Shown here piece after piece: positions 1 through 11,829 of a stretch of 64,000 bases of DNA. The stretch spans positions 142,870,457 to 142,934,456 of the forward strand of contig CM056994.1 in the NCBI GenBank assembly GCA_029891345.1. The letters are read 5' to 3'. The notes under the pieces are model-generated. The model had not been told where the DNA came from, searched no databases, and saw only the letters and a program-made list of their open reading frames with translations. The position numbers and the translations under genes are program-made. The first letter of the stretch is position 1; every line of letters starts with the position of its first letter. The stretch is from Dryococelus australis (Eukaryota; Arthropoda; Insecta; Phasmatodea; Phasmatidae).

Positions 1-199
1 TACATATAGAGCACTTTATAACGCTAATCGGGATTACATTCTCATATGTTATATACGTGAAATATAAACTTATTGGAAATTTAAAATATGTCAATGTTGG
101 GAAATTAGTAAGATAGCCTATCCTTTGTATTTATATATTACAAAAATTTGCGTTATGTTTTTCGTAGATACAATAAACATATTATATTATAATTTACTA

Positions 200-1100
200 T
201 ACATAGCAATTGTCTCAAAAACGTTACTGGCCCGCATTAAATAAAATGCTGGCCAGCTTACCGAAAAGCCAATGATACTGTATAAATAAAACAGTGGGCC
301 GTTGTCTTTATCCTAACGGCTAACACTCTGTATAAAAAAACATAATGCTATTAACAGATTGCTGTCTTCTTGCCTATTCAAAATACTTTCCAACAGTGTG
401 TCGGCAAAAAGACATAAGATAGCTATCTTTGTTTTGATAAAGATCTTTGTCTCAAAAACAATACTGGGACGTAATTAATAAAATGATAGCCATCTTACCG
501 AAAATACAAATATGTTCTGTCGGGAACCGGCCCAGATTATTCTTTTGAGATATTGGCGACAAGTTAGCGGTGAGATATCATGCCGACATAATTTCGATGA
601 TATCCATCCGTTATCCTAAATAATACATTGTTCCATTTCCTCTATACTAGTTCTCTGTCTCAAAAATAAGACATCATGGTATTAACAGCTATCTAACTAA
701 TTGCATATTAAACAGTTTGTTGCAAAAATACATCATATATATCTTAATTTTGATAAAGTGTCTTGTCACGGAAATGGTAGTGGCCCAGAATCAATAAGAT
801 GTTTGCAATCTTACCGAAAAGACACGGATATTGTATCGGAATCGGCTCAGAATCGTATTTTAGATGCTGGCAACATTTTTCGGTGAGTTATTATGCTGGA
901 ATAATTTCGGTGATATCCATCTATTATCCTAAATAATTCACCTGGCATTTGTCTTTATCATAACAACTATCACTCTGTTTAAAAAAATACATCATGCTGT
1001 TGTGAAATAGCTATACTCTTGCATATAAACGACATTTGCCGACAGTGATGGTATTGGGCCGACAATTTGCAGACACTTTACCGACATACAGTATTTCCTG
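200..1100. repeat. Imperfect tandem repeat, about 310-bp unit
   Basis: Related blocks recur in the same order. The motif around 583-626 (a TTTCGATGATATCC core followed by TATCCTAAATAAT) returns at 894-937. The block with TTTTGATAAAG, then CTTACCGAAAA, then GGCCCAGA at 432-539 returns at 744-855, and a partial version lies at 206-290. The block beginning TTTGTCTTTATC near 303 returns near 949 and, more diverged, near 650. This gives about three degenerate units. Short reading frames here are repeat translation. It resembles a decayed satellite or the inside of a non-autonomous transposon; no protein is recognisable. Confidence 0.6.
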
Positions 1101-1109
1101 GATATCTTT

Positions 1110-2140
1110 TGTCCATAGATAACGCAACATTAAAACTAAAATTCTTGTCATATCTCGAGAAATTAAAAAATACATTTTTACCGAGCTTGGAAAATATCAA
1201 GTGCTACGGCTGGCCATACTAGTTGGTATGTATAATTATTCAGACACTTATTTTAAAAATGGCTGCCATACAAACATTTCACATTGGTATGATATATATA
1301 TGAAAACATGAAACCAGTTTCAACACAACTTTGTTTGCCGGCAGTATCTATTCCATCAAAAAACCTCTTTTGTCAACGATTCTGTAAGATTGCACCACAT
1401 GGGAAAAAAGTTTTTATGGTATATTTTGGAAAAGGATAAATCGATTTTTACCAAATTTGGCCAAAATATATTAATATTTCCAAATGGCAGCTATATAAAC
1501 ATTTTATCTCAGTATACTGTATGCGCGAAACTATATAACAAATTTCATGTTAACACGTTACGATGGAAATGTCTTTAAAAACAATCCTCTATGTGTATAC
1601 AGAGCATCTTGACTGTACAATTTTGTAAAACAGCGCCATATGAAACAAATAAATATACTATGTTTTTTCTCAGGAATAAAATAAACAGATCTGCATTATA
1701 CTTAGACAAGTTACACTTTTGTAGTCCGTCTAGACTTACGTGACTTACAGGAATATAACGGTCGGGTAAACATTTTAGGTTAATGTGACACGTCACATCT
1801 AATTTCTAAATAAATTTATATCCTGGCAGTATTAATGACAAACATCGACTTTGCTAATCCGTATCGATTTATGCGCCTTTTATGTAGATAACACAAGAAA
1901 TAAATTATTGCAAATATTCTACATTTCGGGGACCAATCGACCGAATATAACCAAATTTTGCTATGAAATAGTAGTTCACTTGGTCATGTAAGCATACGGA
2001 TATATGATTAAGGCGACTCCTATACTTGATATCCGAAAATACTGCCCTGTAAATATTCCATGTTATTAAACACTTGTCTTCCAAATTTAGACTGATTAAA
2101 ACCGAATTTGATGATCCCAATCTCACCTCCGTAAAGATTT
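1110..2140. other. AT-rich gene-free stretch
   Basis: No protein domain is recognisable. Some phrases (a TTTTTACC...TTGG..AAAATAT pattern near 1170 and near 1445, followed by AATGGC near 1257 and 1485) suggest a diverged dispersed repeat occurring twice. The remainder is featureless AT-rich DNA. Confidence 0.4.
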
Positions 2141-2142
2141 TG

Positions 2143-2235
2143 GTTGCGCGCCATGTTAGAGTACGAGGGGTTTTGGGTTCGAGTCGAGGGTGGGACATGT
2201 GTGTATCTGTAATTGTCTCATTATATCTGTCCAAG
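2143..2235 (+). repeat. Possible tRNA-derived SINE fragment
   Basis: A TGGGTTCGAGTCGAGG string near 2175 resembles a Pol III box B (GGTTCGANTCC). The sequence about 30 bases upstream (TTGGTTGCGCGCC) is only a weak box A. This could be the head of a degenerate SINE, but no poly(A) tail or target duplication is seen. Confidence 0.3.
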
Positions 2236-2479
2236 TGCATCAAAGCCTTCCTAAAATCCACGCATTTAAGAATGCCATCAAAACTATTTGTGTGTATATA
2301 AAGAAAAGCAGGCTCATTAGTTAAATCAATAAGTTCTTATTTATTTTTTATATTTCGCTTTGTGTTAGTGCATATGCTAAATTTTCTGTGAATTATCTCC
2401 GTTGCCAGCTTGTAACAAAGTCGGTGGTATGTTAAATATTGTTATTTTTTGCCTACTTTCCGAAGGAAGGATACGCTCA

Positions 2480-2650
2480 TGAGATACTTTCCTGTCTCTC
2501 TGTGTGTGTCTGTAAATGGGTTAATGTGTCACCCCTTTAAAGTTTTGAAAGTGTGAACAGAATTTCACCCTATATACGCCTACATATAAACGTTAGATGG
2601 ACTTCTGACTATAATTGTTTTCAACCACTCTGAAAAACAAAATCCATATA
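2480..2650 (+). repeat. Dispersed repeat, GTGTGTGTCTGT ... GAACAGAATTTCACC type
   Basis: A GT-rich CTGTGTGTGTCTGTAAATGG stretch is followed about 45 bp later by a GAACAGAATTTCACC string. The same string occurs at 61561, also near GT-rich sequence, so at least two copies lie in the window. I cannot assign it to a transposon class. Confidence 0.4.
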
Positions 2651-2924
2651 TAATACCTACATGCATGATGTAGTTGAAATCGGTGACATGCGCTCCGAGT
2701 TTTGATACAGCAAACTAAATTTTTAACATGGCCGCCAATTTGAAAACAATTGTAAGGCATCCGTGGGCTGGAACAAAAAAAAATCCGTAGACGCGTTTGA
2801 TGGTTGCAATAGATACTGACACCATAAAACATTAATTTTAAATTGGTCACATGGTTTTGTAGATATATATATATACAAATTATCAGCGTGCCTTATGTTA
2901 TATGTATTATGAATATTCAAGAAT

Positions 2925-3000
2925 TTAAAGGCACACATGGTTGGAGCGTCAGCTTAGATTGTGAATGTCCTGGGTTCAAATATCTCATATGTGTTACAAT
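2925..3000 (+). repeat. Possible tRNA-like fragment
   Basis: A tRNA-like order is seen: a CACATGGTTGGAGCG segment, then about 40 bases on CTGGGTTCAAATATC, which resembles box B. The acceptor stem cannot be paired convincingly, so this is at most a decayed SINE head. Confidence 0.25.
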
Positions 3001-3319
3001 AAAAAAGGGTTTCCTAATCAGTGAGCGTAATGGTATAAAGTTGTCGATAAGATATTTATATGATATCTATTTAAAAATGATCAAATTTAGCAAAAATTAA
3101 TCCACAATTTAAAAAAAATTGATAAAAATATGTGGATTGTTTCACGGGGTTTAAAAACAAATCTTTATATGCTGTATTCACCATACCATTCGGCCAGCTT
3201 AGACCAAGTTTGTATACTGGAATTATATATTGCAATAATCTCATATACCAACACATACACTGCCATCCACCATTTTGTAAGTTATCACCGCTTAAAATTT
3301 AGAAACAAGTTGTTTTTTT

Positions 3320-4070
3320 TTTTTTTTTTATATAATTACAAAGACACCGCACACCATCAGAGAACTCTTGGGCACAGAACATTAGCTGTGAAGTGAACAG
3401 AGAAGTGAAACTGTCACTTGGATCCGAAACTACAGCCGCACATCCAAACGAAATAATTGAACGTAAAAAATGGAGGAATGTGGTTTCTCGAATATTTATC
3501 TATAAAAGTACATTCCAGATGTGGGCCATGGCAATTGAGTCTATTCTAACAGCAAGGCGTGGTTCATCACCGGGAAAGGAAAATTTGGCATACCTCTGCG
3601 AAGCCAGTGCGAATTGCTCCCTTATATAAAAAAAAGGGAGCGCTATTTCATTTTGTATCCCCGTGGTCCCTCCACTGCCTAGGGCGCACTGAGACAAGAG
3701 CGGCTTTTGCGCGTGTGCAAGAGGTCGCCTGGCCGGCTGAGGACAAACGACAGTGTCCCCTCTGCTCTGAGAGGACGGTCAACATACTAACGGTCGCAAA
3801 GCCTCGCTGACTCAGCCACTCGGCCCGCCAACTTACGTGCAAACCCTCTTCCTTGTTGCCATCACTCCTCGTTGGAGAGAGTTGCTGGGCTTGTTGTTTG
3901 TGCTCTGACTGTACGTGTGCGCTTCGAGCACACTTGCCAACCTACCACATTATATACCAACACAGTTGCTCAGGTTGGACAGCCGAAGAGCAACATCGTA
4001 ATGAACACCAATCAAGAATTTGTATCACACAATATTTCATTGACGCTGTGTGTTAAAATAAAATACTAAG
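3320..4070 (+). promoter_or_regulatory. GC-richer block with TATA box and poly(A) signal; possible solo LTR or promoter
   Basis: This block stands out from AT-rich flanks. A T17-type homopolymer at 3310-3330 precedes it. A TTATATAAA box (3622-3630) lies in the loop of a hairpin whose 8-bp arms are GCTCCCTT (3616-3623) and AAGGGAGC (3634-3641). GC-rich sequence follows for about 400 bp, ending in AATAAAATAC near 4057, a poly(A)-signal match. TATA, leader and poly(A) signal within 450 bp would suit an LTR. No TG...CA ends, target duplication or second LTR were found, so a short promoter or terminal exon is equally possible. Overlapping 60-90 residue frames have no family resemblance. Confidence 0.35.
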
Positions 4071-5855
4071 GAAATTATCATATTAAATTGTGTGTTATCA
4101 TTAATAGCCTATACGCAAACATGGCACTGTAATAATAAACGATTTAAGTGTTAAGCTGGTTGCACACACTCTGGTTTTTGCCCGTCTGTTATCAGATGGG
4201 CAAAACCGGACATTCAGTAACATGTTGTGCTTGATGCACTTTTCCATACCATCCGGAGTTGAGGTCGGACGGGTTATAATCGTTCGGGCGCCGGATATCA
4301 CCTGCTGGTAATCTCGATCTCGACTTCATCCGCAAGTTGGCAGTGGTTCATTGTTATACATTGACCTCACACTGTCTGTATGAACTAATCTACTGAACTC
4401 TCAAGTTTGAATATCAAATTTATATTCCCGTTCGGCTGGAATCGGAGTAAAACCGGAGAGCTACAAATTGCGTTTTTGCATTACGAGAATTTTCCGTCCG
4501 ATAACGATAGAGAGAAAACCAAAGCGTGATAGTTAGGAAGCCATGTGACATATTGAAATCACACGAAAGGAGTTCTCAACGTGAATGTTAAACACCTGGT
4601 AACGCCATTTATTAACGCATTAGTGTTTCTATTTTCCAGATGTTAAGCAATTTGTTTGCGAAAATGGCTTTAACGTTTCTCGTTTCCAGAAATCTTAAAT
4701 GCACAGAAGCATCCCTTTCTTGCAATACAATAATGGTTTCCGCTGAAGATCCCATGGTTGTGCGTAGCGTTGCTACAGTTAACAGAAAATCGTTAAAATC
4801 TTGGGCACCATAAAATATATCTCAAACAACATAGTGCCATGCGTCCTTTTTATGTGAATTCGTGCATTATATCATTTTTGACGTGGTTTAACAGTTCGTA
4901 GACGAAATACAAACGTTGCATTTTACAGTTACAGAATTCTCACTTACCAAAAAATAAAGAACATCTTCACGTTCACGAAAGAGAGCCGATATAAAAAAAT
5001 GTCAATTGTAGGCATATGTTACATTGAAATCTAGCAGCCATTAAAATTTTCCAATTGTAACCCTATATCTGTATATGCAAAGTAGGCATGACTGCTTGCC
5101 ACATAGTGCACCGTAAAGAGAGACGTTTGATTGCCTTAGGTTCGGCCCAGAATGCGATTCTTTGAGAAGGGGGATAAAGGTGGGACTATTTCTCTCTTTC
5201 CCCTCCACCCTTTCGCACCCAACAAGTACTTTGCATTACATCAATTATTATAGCTATGCTTTCGAAAACTAAGTAATTCTTAAATTATCATATAAATTTT
5301 CTTACATAGCTTCAGTTTAAGAGCTACTAATAAAAGAGGTGATAACCCCATTCATTAGGCCGAGCCGTTATTTCAAATCAACAAATGTTAACATGTCGGA
5401 AATTTTGTACCGTTCTAGGAACGTGGAAATGACAGTGAAAACTAACAATTTTACACACAACATTCTGTAATGTGAACATATCTACGCACATAACAAGATA
5501 TACAGAGAAGGGCTTTATTTAATACTAATGTGTCGATTGAAGTAATTTCGCGACTTTGCAGTAATGTCGTAATTTCTTCTAGGAGGCAAAATTTTCGTAT
5601 TTTCCTATGGTATAACGCACTATTCGCATCCCTGGCTATAAGTGTGTGCGCAGTGGTGAATGTGATAGTGTTTTCGACTTCTCGTTCAATTATCAGCACA
5701 GCGAGTAACGAAAACAAATAAACGTGCAGAAAAACCATTTTTTTCCCCTCCACCTCCAATTTTGGCACCCAGTCACCGCCACTGGTTCGGTCTAATGTTG
5801 CGCTTGGCTCTATAATACCTTTCTACCACATACCTTCAGATATTCTCAATTATGG
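4070..5855. other. Gene-free intergenic stretch
   Basis: Frames are under about 105 codons, overlap on opposite strands and match no family I know. No repeat structure was recognised. Confidence 0.5.
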
Positions 5856-5858
5856 GAT

Positions 5859-6276
5859 GTTAACGGTAAAATGAGCACTTTTGAAAGCCCTGCTTAAGAT
5901 CTACTTGAATGCACGTTTTGTCTTCTTCCGCCTTATGTAAAATTAACATTGCCACAAGCCTCAGCACTTTATTCAAGCGTCGGTCAAGCGAAACTGTTAA
6001 ATTATTAGGAAAGTAAATATTTAAATAATTTTCTAATTTTTACACTTCTATGCATTAAAAAAGCAGAAAGGGGAAGAAATCATTTTAGTTATCTCTAATG
6101 GTTACCTAACACTTTTTTTTCGACTTTAAGAAATGGAACTACTTTCCATCCTTCGTTACCAACTTTAGTGGGCGCATCATGACACACTTAGTGCTCCTGT
6201 TAAAATACTACGCAGGTAGAGGCAGTGACTTTTTCTAAGGTTGATTTAAAAAGTGCTCACTTTATCGTACAGTAGT
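5859..6276. mobile_element. MITE, copy 1 of a TGAGCACTTTT-ended family
   Basis: The left end carries ACGGTAAAATGAGCACTTTT (from about 5863) and the right end carries AAAAGTGCTCACTTTATCGT (about 6249-6268), its near reverse complement. The interior of about 370 bp is AT-rich and non-coding. The same terminal sequence bounds the element at 56442-56678 and occurs once at 43151-43212. In the 43 kb copy the resemblance to the left end here continues inward for about 60 bp in reverse orientation (the AAGATCTACTTG motif), so this is family membership and not chance. Small size, terminal inverted repeats and lack of coding indicate a non-autonomous DNA transposon; the exact outer limits are uncertain. 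Confidence 0.7.
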
Positions 6277-6279
6277 ACA

Positions 6280-7200
6280 GTGATATTACTTGACTGTACG
6301 AGGTAGGCCTATTTACCAATTTTAGTTAGTGTTGCAGATGACAAAGTCTCCTCATAATTGTAAGTACTGAAAATGGTCCTCAGAGGAAGCGGTATATGTT
6401 TTTTTATTTGCATTAGATGAAACTATACAAAGTCCCCAATGTCTTGTTGATTACAAAAGAGAATTTCGGACGTAGTCATTTTTTTAAAGAAGATAATCCA
6501 GGTTGCGGGACAACTGATAAGAAAAAAGAAATGTCTGCCAAATTTCAAACAGTAGATATTGTAAATGCTACGTGGTGATTCATTACATAGCATACCGAAC
6601 TTAACATGGCAAAAAGGCGAGCAAGATGTTCATTTTAAAAAAATCCAAAAATGTTTCGCATGATTGGGAATGGAAGAACCACGTCCAGAAAATTAATTGA
6701 ATGCGCATAAAATGTAATGGCTATCACATAAATCAGGTATTTTGTTTTCTAAATATACCAAACAAACTTTACTTTAATTTAATTGTATAATATAAGTATA
6801 TTTATTTACACACTTTTATGAATAGTGAAAACACATATATCTGTTGTTTTTCGATCCTTATAAATACACAGTCAAATATCTACTTTAAATATCTGCTGAC
6901 TTTATACAAAACAAAAATGTTATACATGTACATGCTGTACTATTTAAGCAAATGTGTGCGTAACAGCACATGCATAGGCGTATATTATTGGCATATGTAA
7001 GCATAAAATTACGTGCCCCGATTTTGAATTATGTATAAGGGGTAAACGCACTCGTTTCAACAGGATATATAAACAATCTCGGATCAATATTTTGCTGATT
7101 ATCTGTATTTGGTTTCCCGTGGCTGAAGCATCACCATCTGGCAGGTTCACGAATTAACATAAACAAGCGCGTAGAGTGCATATACATATCCATCAATGTA
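6280..7200. other. AT-rich gene-free stretch
   Basis: No domain or repeat was recognised. Confidence 0.4.
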
Positions 7201-7204
7201 TTTA

Positions 7205-7960
7205 CATATGTGTTTATATTGTTACTCGCTGATGCGAGCTTCATACGGGGTCCGGCTCTGTGGGCGGTGACCAACCCTGACCCATCCCTTCCCCAAGGCA
7301 CACCGGTTCGCTGCCCCCTCGCTCACCCGGGGTGGGAGATTATTGACAGCAGCGACGTGGCTGACGTCACTACCTCTTCTTCCCCTTGCTGCAGAAGCCG
7401 ACATGTATAGAGGCTCCGCAAGAATACTCTAGGAACTAGGACGCTAGGCACGACGCGACATTTAGAGAAATTGCTGGGTAATGACCTACAACTCTATAAA
7501 TATTGCATAGGCCCGGGGTCGGCAGTTTTATTAGAAGACTTCTGGCTGAGTGCAGTAACTAGACGAAGTATAGTACGGCGACAGACATCGGTGAAGAGGA
7601 CAGACAACGACGGAAAACTGCGAGACGATGGCGAACGAGGTGTTTGTGGTGTGAACGGAAGAAAGGGCGTGAAACCCGACAAGTGAAGGCTACTGTGTTG
7701 GAGAACTCTAGTGTAACCCGGCTATCGAGCGTTATACCCTCTGGATTAATTCTGGACTTTTTTTATGAATCGTCGATGGTGCTGCTTGTATTTACATTTT
7801 TACATTGTGCTGTGGTGGACTGTGTTCGACAAGAGGTTGGCGCATTAAGTTTATATTTGGTATCGTCGATTGGCTCTACTGCGGCTAGTGTCACCTCACT
7901 CAACGTAATTGTAGAGGGGATGGGAGTGATGCCCTTGTTTTGTTGAGGTCGTAAAGAAGG
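7205..7960 (+). promoter_or_regulatory. GC-richer block with CRE and TATA box; candidate LTR or promoter
   Basis: A perfect cAMP-response-element octamer TGACGTCA lies at 7362-7369. A TATAAATA box lies at 7495-7502, with a CAGTT initiator-like site about 30 bp downstream. GC-richer sequence continues to about 7950. The block sits 1.5-2 kb upstream of the gypsy gag remnant on the same strand, so it may be that element's 5' LTR; TTGGCGACAATGC at 8352 is a weak primer-binding-site candidate. No 3' copy was found. Small frames on both strands match no family. Confidence 0.35.
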
Positions 7961-8310
7961 GCTTTTTGTATTCATCTTTCGATTGGTTCACTTGATCGTG
8001 GAGCTGTGACGAACAGCTGCCATTCGGAGTCAAAGGTATGCGCCATGTTGGTATTTTTGAAATGTTAAAAGACATTGAGCAATTAGAGTTTGTTGAGTCA
8101 TATTGGTCTGGGCAATAACATTTTACCACCCCAGTATATGTGGAGCATAAAGTTTTTTTTTTTTTTCCCCCAAATAGCATTTGCTCATATTTTACGTCAC
8201 GTATTTTGTTGATTGCCTTTTATGTTAATCGACTGTGTGAATGAGTCGTAACAGTTGTCGGTGTAGGTTGCAGTAACCCTGAACTCCAGTTAACTTAATT
8301 TACCGTACTC

Positions 8311-8336
8311 TGTGTGTGTGTGTGCGTGTGTGTGCG
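8311..8336. repeat. (GT)n microsatellite
   Basis: About 25 bp of alternating GT with occasional C substitutions. Confidence 0.8.
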
Positions 8337-8339
8337 GTA

Positions 8340-9540
8340 GTGGAATTGGTTGTTGGCGACAATGCATACACCAGTGAATTCTTTGAAGTCACAGTAAATT
8401 CAACTAAAGTGGTGCCCGTTACACATATCTCCACCTTTGCTCCCGATTGTTTGCTGTTTACATCTCATGCCATCTCATGTCATTCATTTTACATTCTAAG
8501 ATTTCTTTTCCTGAATAAAATACTTAAATCTGTATTGGATTGCGTGTGTTGTAAAATGAACTATTCCAATTAAATTTAATCTTAAACCTACCTGCTGGCC
8601 ATGTGCAATGGCCTGATTTATAGTCATTGTATATACCGGTGTCAAAATCAAGTGAGACTTTGAGAGATTTACCTGGAGCTGGTACGGATACCTTTCGTAA
8701 AGCAGCGAAACTCTTTACAGGTGTAATAACAGTCCATGATAATAATTAACTTAGGTTTAAAATCATGTAACTTTTTTTATTTGTATACCTTGGGATCTTT
8801 GTTTGTGTCTCGGGACTCTTATATGCTACTCTACATGTCATTCAACAGACGTTTTGCAAATTATACACTAGTATGATTGAAGCAGGTGTTTTCTTAATAA
8901 TGGAGGAATGTTATGTGAGTTCATTCGCCACTTCATGATCATCTATGCTTTATATATTTTGCTTTACGATCTTCACATAGCCCCCTCTTACACAGAGTGC
9001 ACTTTTCTGCTGTTTTGCAGAGTATGGGAGTTGGTGCTTTTAACGTGTATGTTTTCATTCCCCATGGCTGTTTTATATTACGTTTGCATTTGTGTGGCGA
9101 AACAGTCAGGCCTTAAGAGTCACTTTCAGATACTTAGTGGATACAAGTGCTACCGAAGGCAACAGTACTACAGCTGCTGCGTCACCTTAAGGCTCCTGAC
9201 CTTAAGGCTATAGACGTTGTCACCGCCACCCTAGAGCGACTCCGCCAAATGGCTGTACATTCGTGAGTCTGTTTCATTAGCGCCTCCAGCGAATGATAGT
9301 TGTCTGCCTTCGGACCCCATTTATGATAATTATTTACTTGTACTCTTATTGTTTTATGTGCCAGTTTTTGCGATACCCGTACCGAGAATACTGTACCATT
9401 TTCAGTAGCTGTTCAAATAATTCTAAGCTCTCGCGTTTTGAATATAGGTGAGCTTTACGCTATTTTGCTCTCGCGTATCCTTGAGAATTGAGAGAGGTGT
9501 TTGTGGAAGCACGGCGAGGCAATTGGAATTGGCACCTGGT
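8340..9540 (+). other. Non-coding stretch, possible gypsy leader
   Basis: Lies between the candidate LTR and the gag remnant. No domain is recognised in its short frames. CCTTAAGGCT-type direct repeats occur at about 9185-9210. Confidence 0.3.
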
Positions 9541-9549
9541 TACATTAAA

Positions 9550-10210
9550 AAGTATTGTCTTTGCGTTGCAATAGTCGCCTAAAGGAGGATTTGCGACGTA
9601 AATTTTTAGGCCTGAAGCAGAAAAATGGGAAACTCTTACATAATTATTTTGTGGTTATTTCCAGTTTTGTGAAAATTTTGGGCATGCCTTATGCTGAGGG
9701 AAAATTTGTTCATATGTGTGTAGATAATGTGTTACCAGACGTTAAGCCGTGCTGTTTGGTTGCCTCACCTACTAGCCTTAGTGATTGGAAAATCGTAGTG
9801 GATAAGATTAACATTTGTGCGCAGTCTTTCCTCAGTTCTGTCTCTAGTGAAACAGGGCATATAAGAAACACACAAAAATCGCACTCAATGCTAGTCCGTA
9901 AGTATTTCGTCTGCATAGTACCAATCATTTAGCGAACCGGTGTTATTACAGTAGTAACAAAGAAATATTTAAATCAGCTTGCACAAGCCTGACTGATGAT
10001 CAGAATGCTGTTTCCTTTTCGTGCAAAAGGTTTGGAAAATGACCAATATGTGTGTCCTGTATGGGAAAAGGGCAAAGGTAATGTGGTGCGCAAAAATAAT
10101 ATAAATTTACCATCGGTTAACGTCGTCATATGGGGGGATTGTACAGAATATTTGGGGGATACTGGGTCAACTGAAACTTTGGTCGATCAACGTTTTTTCT
10201 AATTCCGCAT
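9550..10210 (+). pseudogene. Ty3/gypsy gag and protease remnant
   Basis: Gag packages element RNA and protease matures the polyprotein. A 125-codon frame (9555-9932) has the feel of a retrotransposon gag: LKEDLRRKFLGLKQK, then a hydrophobic helix-rich segment, then LSDWKIVVDKI. Further on, 10030-10100 contains a broken zinc-knuckle region (CPVWEKGKG in one frame, CVSCMGKGQ in another, separated by a stop). At 10155-10190 the frame reads GDTGSTETLVDQRFF, the DTGS/A aspartic protease active-site motif. Frameshifts and stops separate these pieces. The gag call rests on position and general character; the protease motif and the reverse transcriptase behind it are firmer. Confidence 0.6.
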
Positions 10211-10789
10211 TGCGCAACAGTCCTAAAGGGCAATGACAATCAAGCCTATTAGCACTGTGGACTTCAGCTTGGCGAATGGCGGTGTTGTTACGGCCTATGC
10301 TTGTTTGCATACTTCCTTTAAAACAGGAAAGATTTTTTGTGGAAATTTGAGTTTCTGATAATACCTGATTTCTCTCTTGAAATAATGTTGGGATTTTATT
10401 ATTTAGATTTTTTTGGTATTAATGTAGACATAAAGAGTGGGATTTTATGTTTTCCATTTTCAGATTAAGCAATCCATTAGGTGCAGTTAACCCCCATGCT
10501 CATCTGGCTTTGGCAGTTAATCAGCAATTCCAATGATTTGCCGACGATTACTCAGATGTAATTAGGCAGCATATTGGGAAGTTGGGAACATTATGACATT
10601 GCCCTGTGTGATAATACCCCAATGAGAAATAAATCTTATAGTATAGTTTCACCTAAAGAAAATTTTTAAAGGGATTCTTAATAATCCGCTAAACGAGAAC
10701 ATTGTTTTTCTGCCTTAGAGAAAAATATGCCAGTCCTTCTTTATTACGTCCGAAAAAGAAATCGGATGTATTTAGTCTGATCATATATT

Positions 10790-11820
10790 AGAGGGATGTG
10801 AGCTCACGTTCTATGATCGATCCATTTCTAATGCCCACTATTGAACACATTTTTCAACAGTTAGGAAGGGCCCAAAACTTTACCGCACTGGACCTAATCC
10901 ACGATTTTTCATCAGTGTGTTTTACATCCGGATTCTAGTCAGGTTTTGCCATTTGTCACTCCTTGGTGTTAATACGAGTGGAGACATAGCCTGTTTCGAC
11001 TCAGTTTTTGGGCTCAAGACTTTCCCGATCTTTAGAAGAAGTGTAAATGCTATTTCAGAGCAAATTAGTGGTCAACTACTGCGATAATGTGATCGAATGT
11101 AGCCAGTCGGTTGAAGAGCATATACACCATGTGCAGGAAATTATTTTGACTTTCAGGAAAGCAGGTATTAGAGTTAACCTGGCAAAATTACCGACACTGC
11201 CGACCATGTTAATGTGCTACGTTTCATGGTATACCGTGATGGCATGTTGCTAGACCCAGATCAGATTCGACCTGTCTTGTCGTTCCACGCCCCTAAAAAA
11301 GTACAAGGTATTCGCAAGTTTATAGATATAGTAGGGTATTACGCAAAGTTTATCGCTTATCTGGCGGAAATTATCGGGCATTTGAACCAGCTTAAAACGA
11401 AAAACCCGCGTTTGTTTTGTGGCAGAAACAAGTACATGGTTTTGATAAGGTGAAGAGATGCGTTAATTCCCCGCCCGTCATTCAGCTGCCACATTTTGAT
11501 TAAGGTTTTGTTTTAGATATTTATGCTAGTGCCAGAGCTTTGGGTGTAATGTTTTTGCAATGTACGAAGGGGGGTTGCTTCCTGTAACAAACGCGAGAAG
11601 ATTATTGACAGCTTCAGAGAAGACTTATTGAACTTATGAGAGGGAAGTTCTGGCATGTGTTTGGGCGGTCGAGTGTTTCTCAGACTATTAAGACACTTGT
11701 GATTTTGAACTATGTACTCGCAACCAGGCTATAATTTCGTCATTAAGTCAGTAAAATGTGGTTCGTATTCCTCCTGCAAGCTATTGGAAAAAGAAGTCTT
11801 TGTGTAGGTTAATGTGGATG
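10790..11820 (+). pseudogene. Ty3/gypsy reverse transcriptase and RNase H remnant
   Basis: Reverse transcriptase converts element RNA to DNA. Pieces occur in the normal order on one strand. Near 10835-10905 is MPTIEHIFQQLGRAQNFTALDL, carrying the first catalytic Asp of RT. At 11047-11253 is VNYCDNVIECSQSVEEHIHHV, where the usual YxDD box is degraded (YCDN), followed by FRKAGIRVNLAK. At 11214-11453 is the connection region (DPDQIRPVLSFHAPKKVQGIRKFI, then GYYAKFI). At 11480-11740 come RNase H phrases (an ASARALGVMFLQ frame, then YEREVLACVWAVECF, then a RNQAI motif). At least five stops or frameshifts interrupt it. Homology ends at about 11.75-11.8 kb inside RNase H and no integrase follows directly. 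Confidence 0.85.
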
Positions 11821-11829
11821 TGTGTATAC

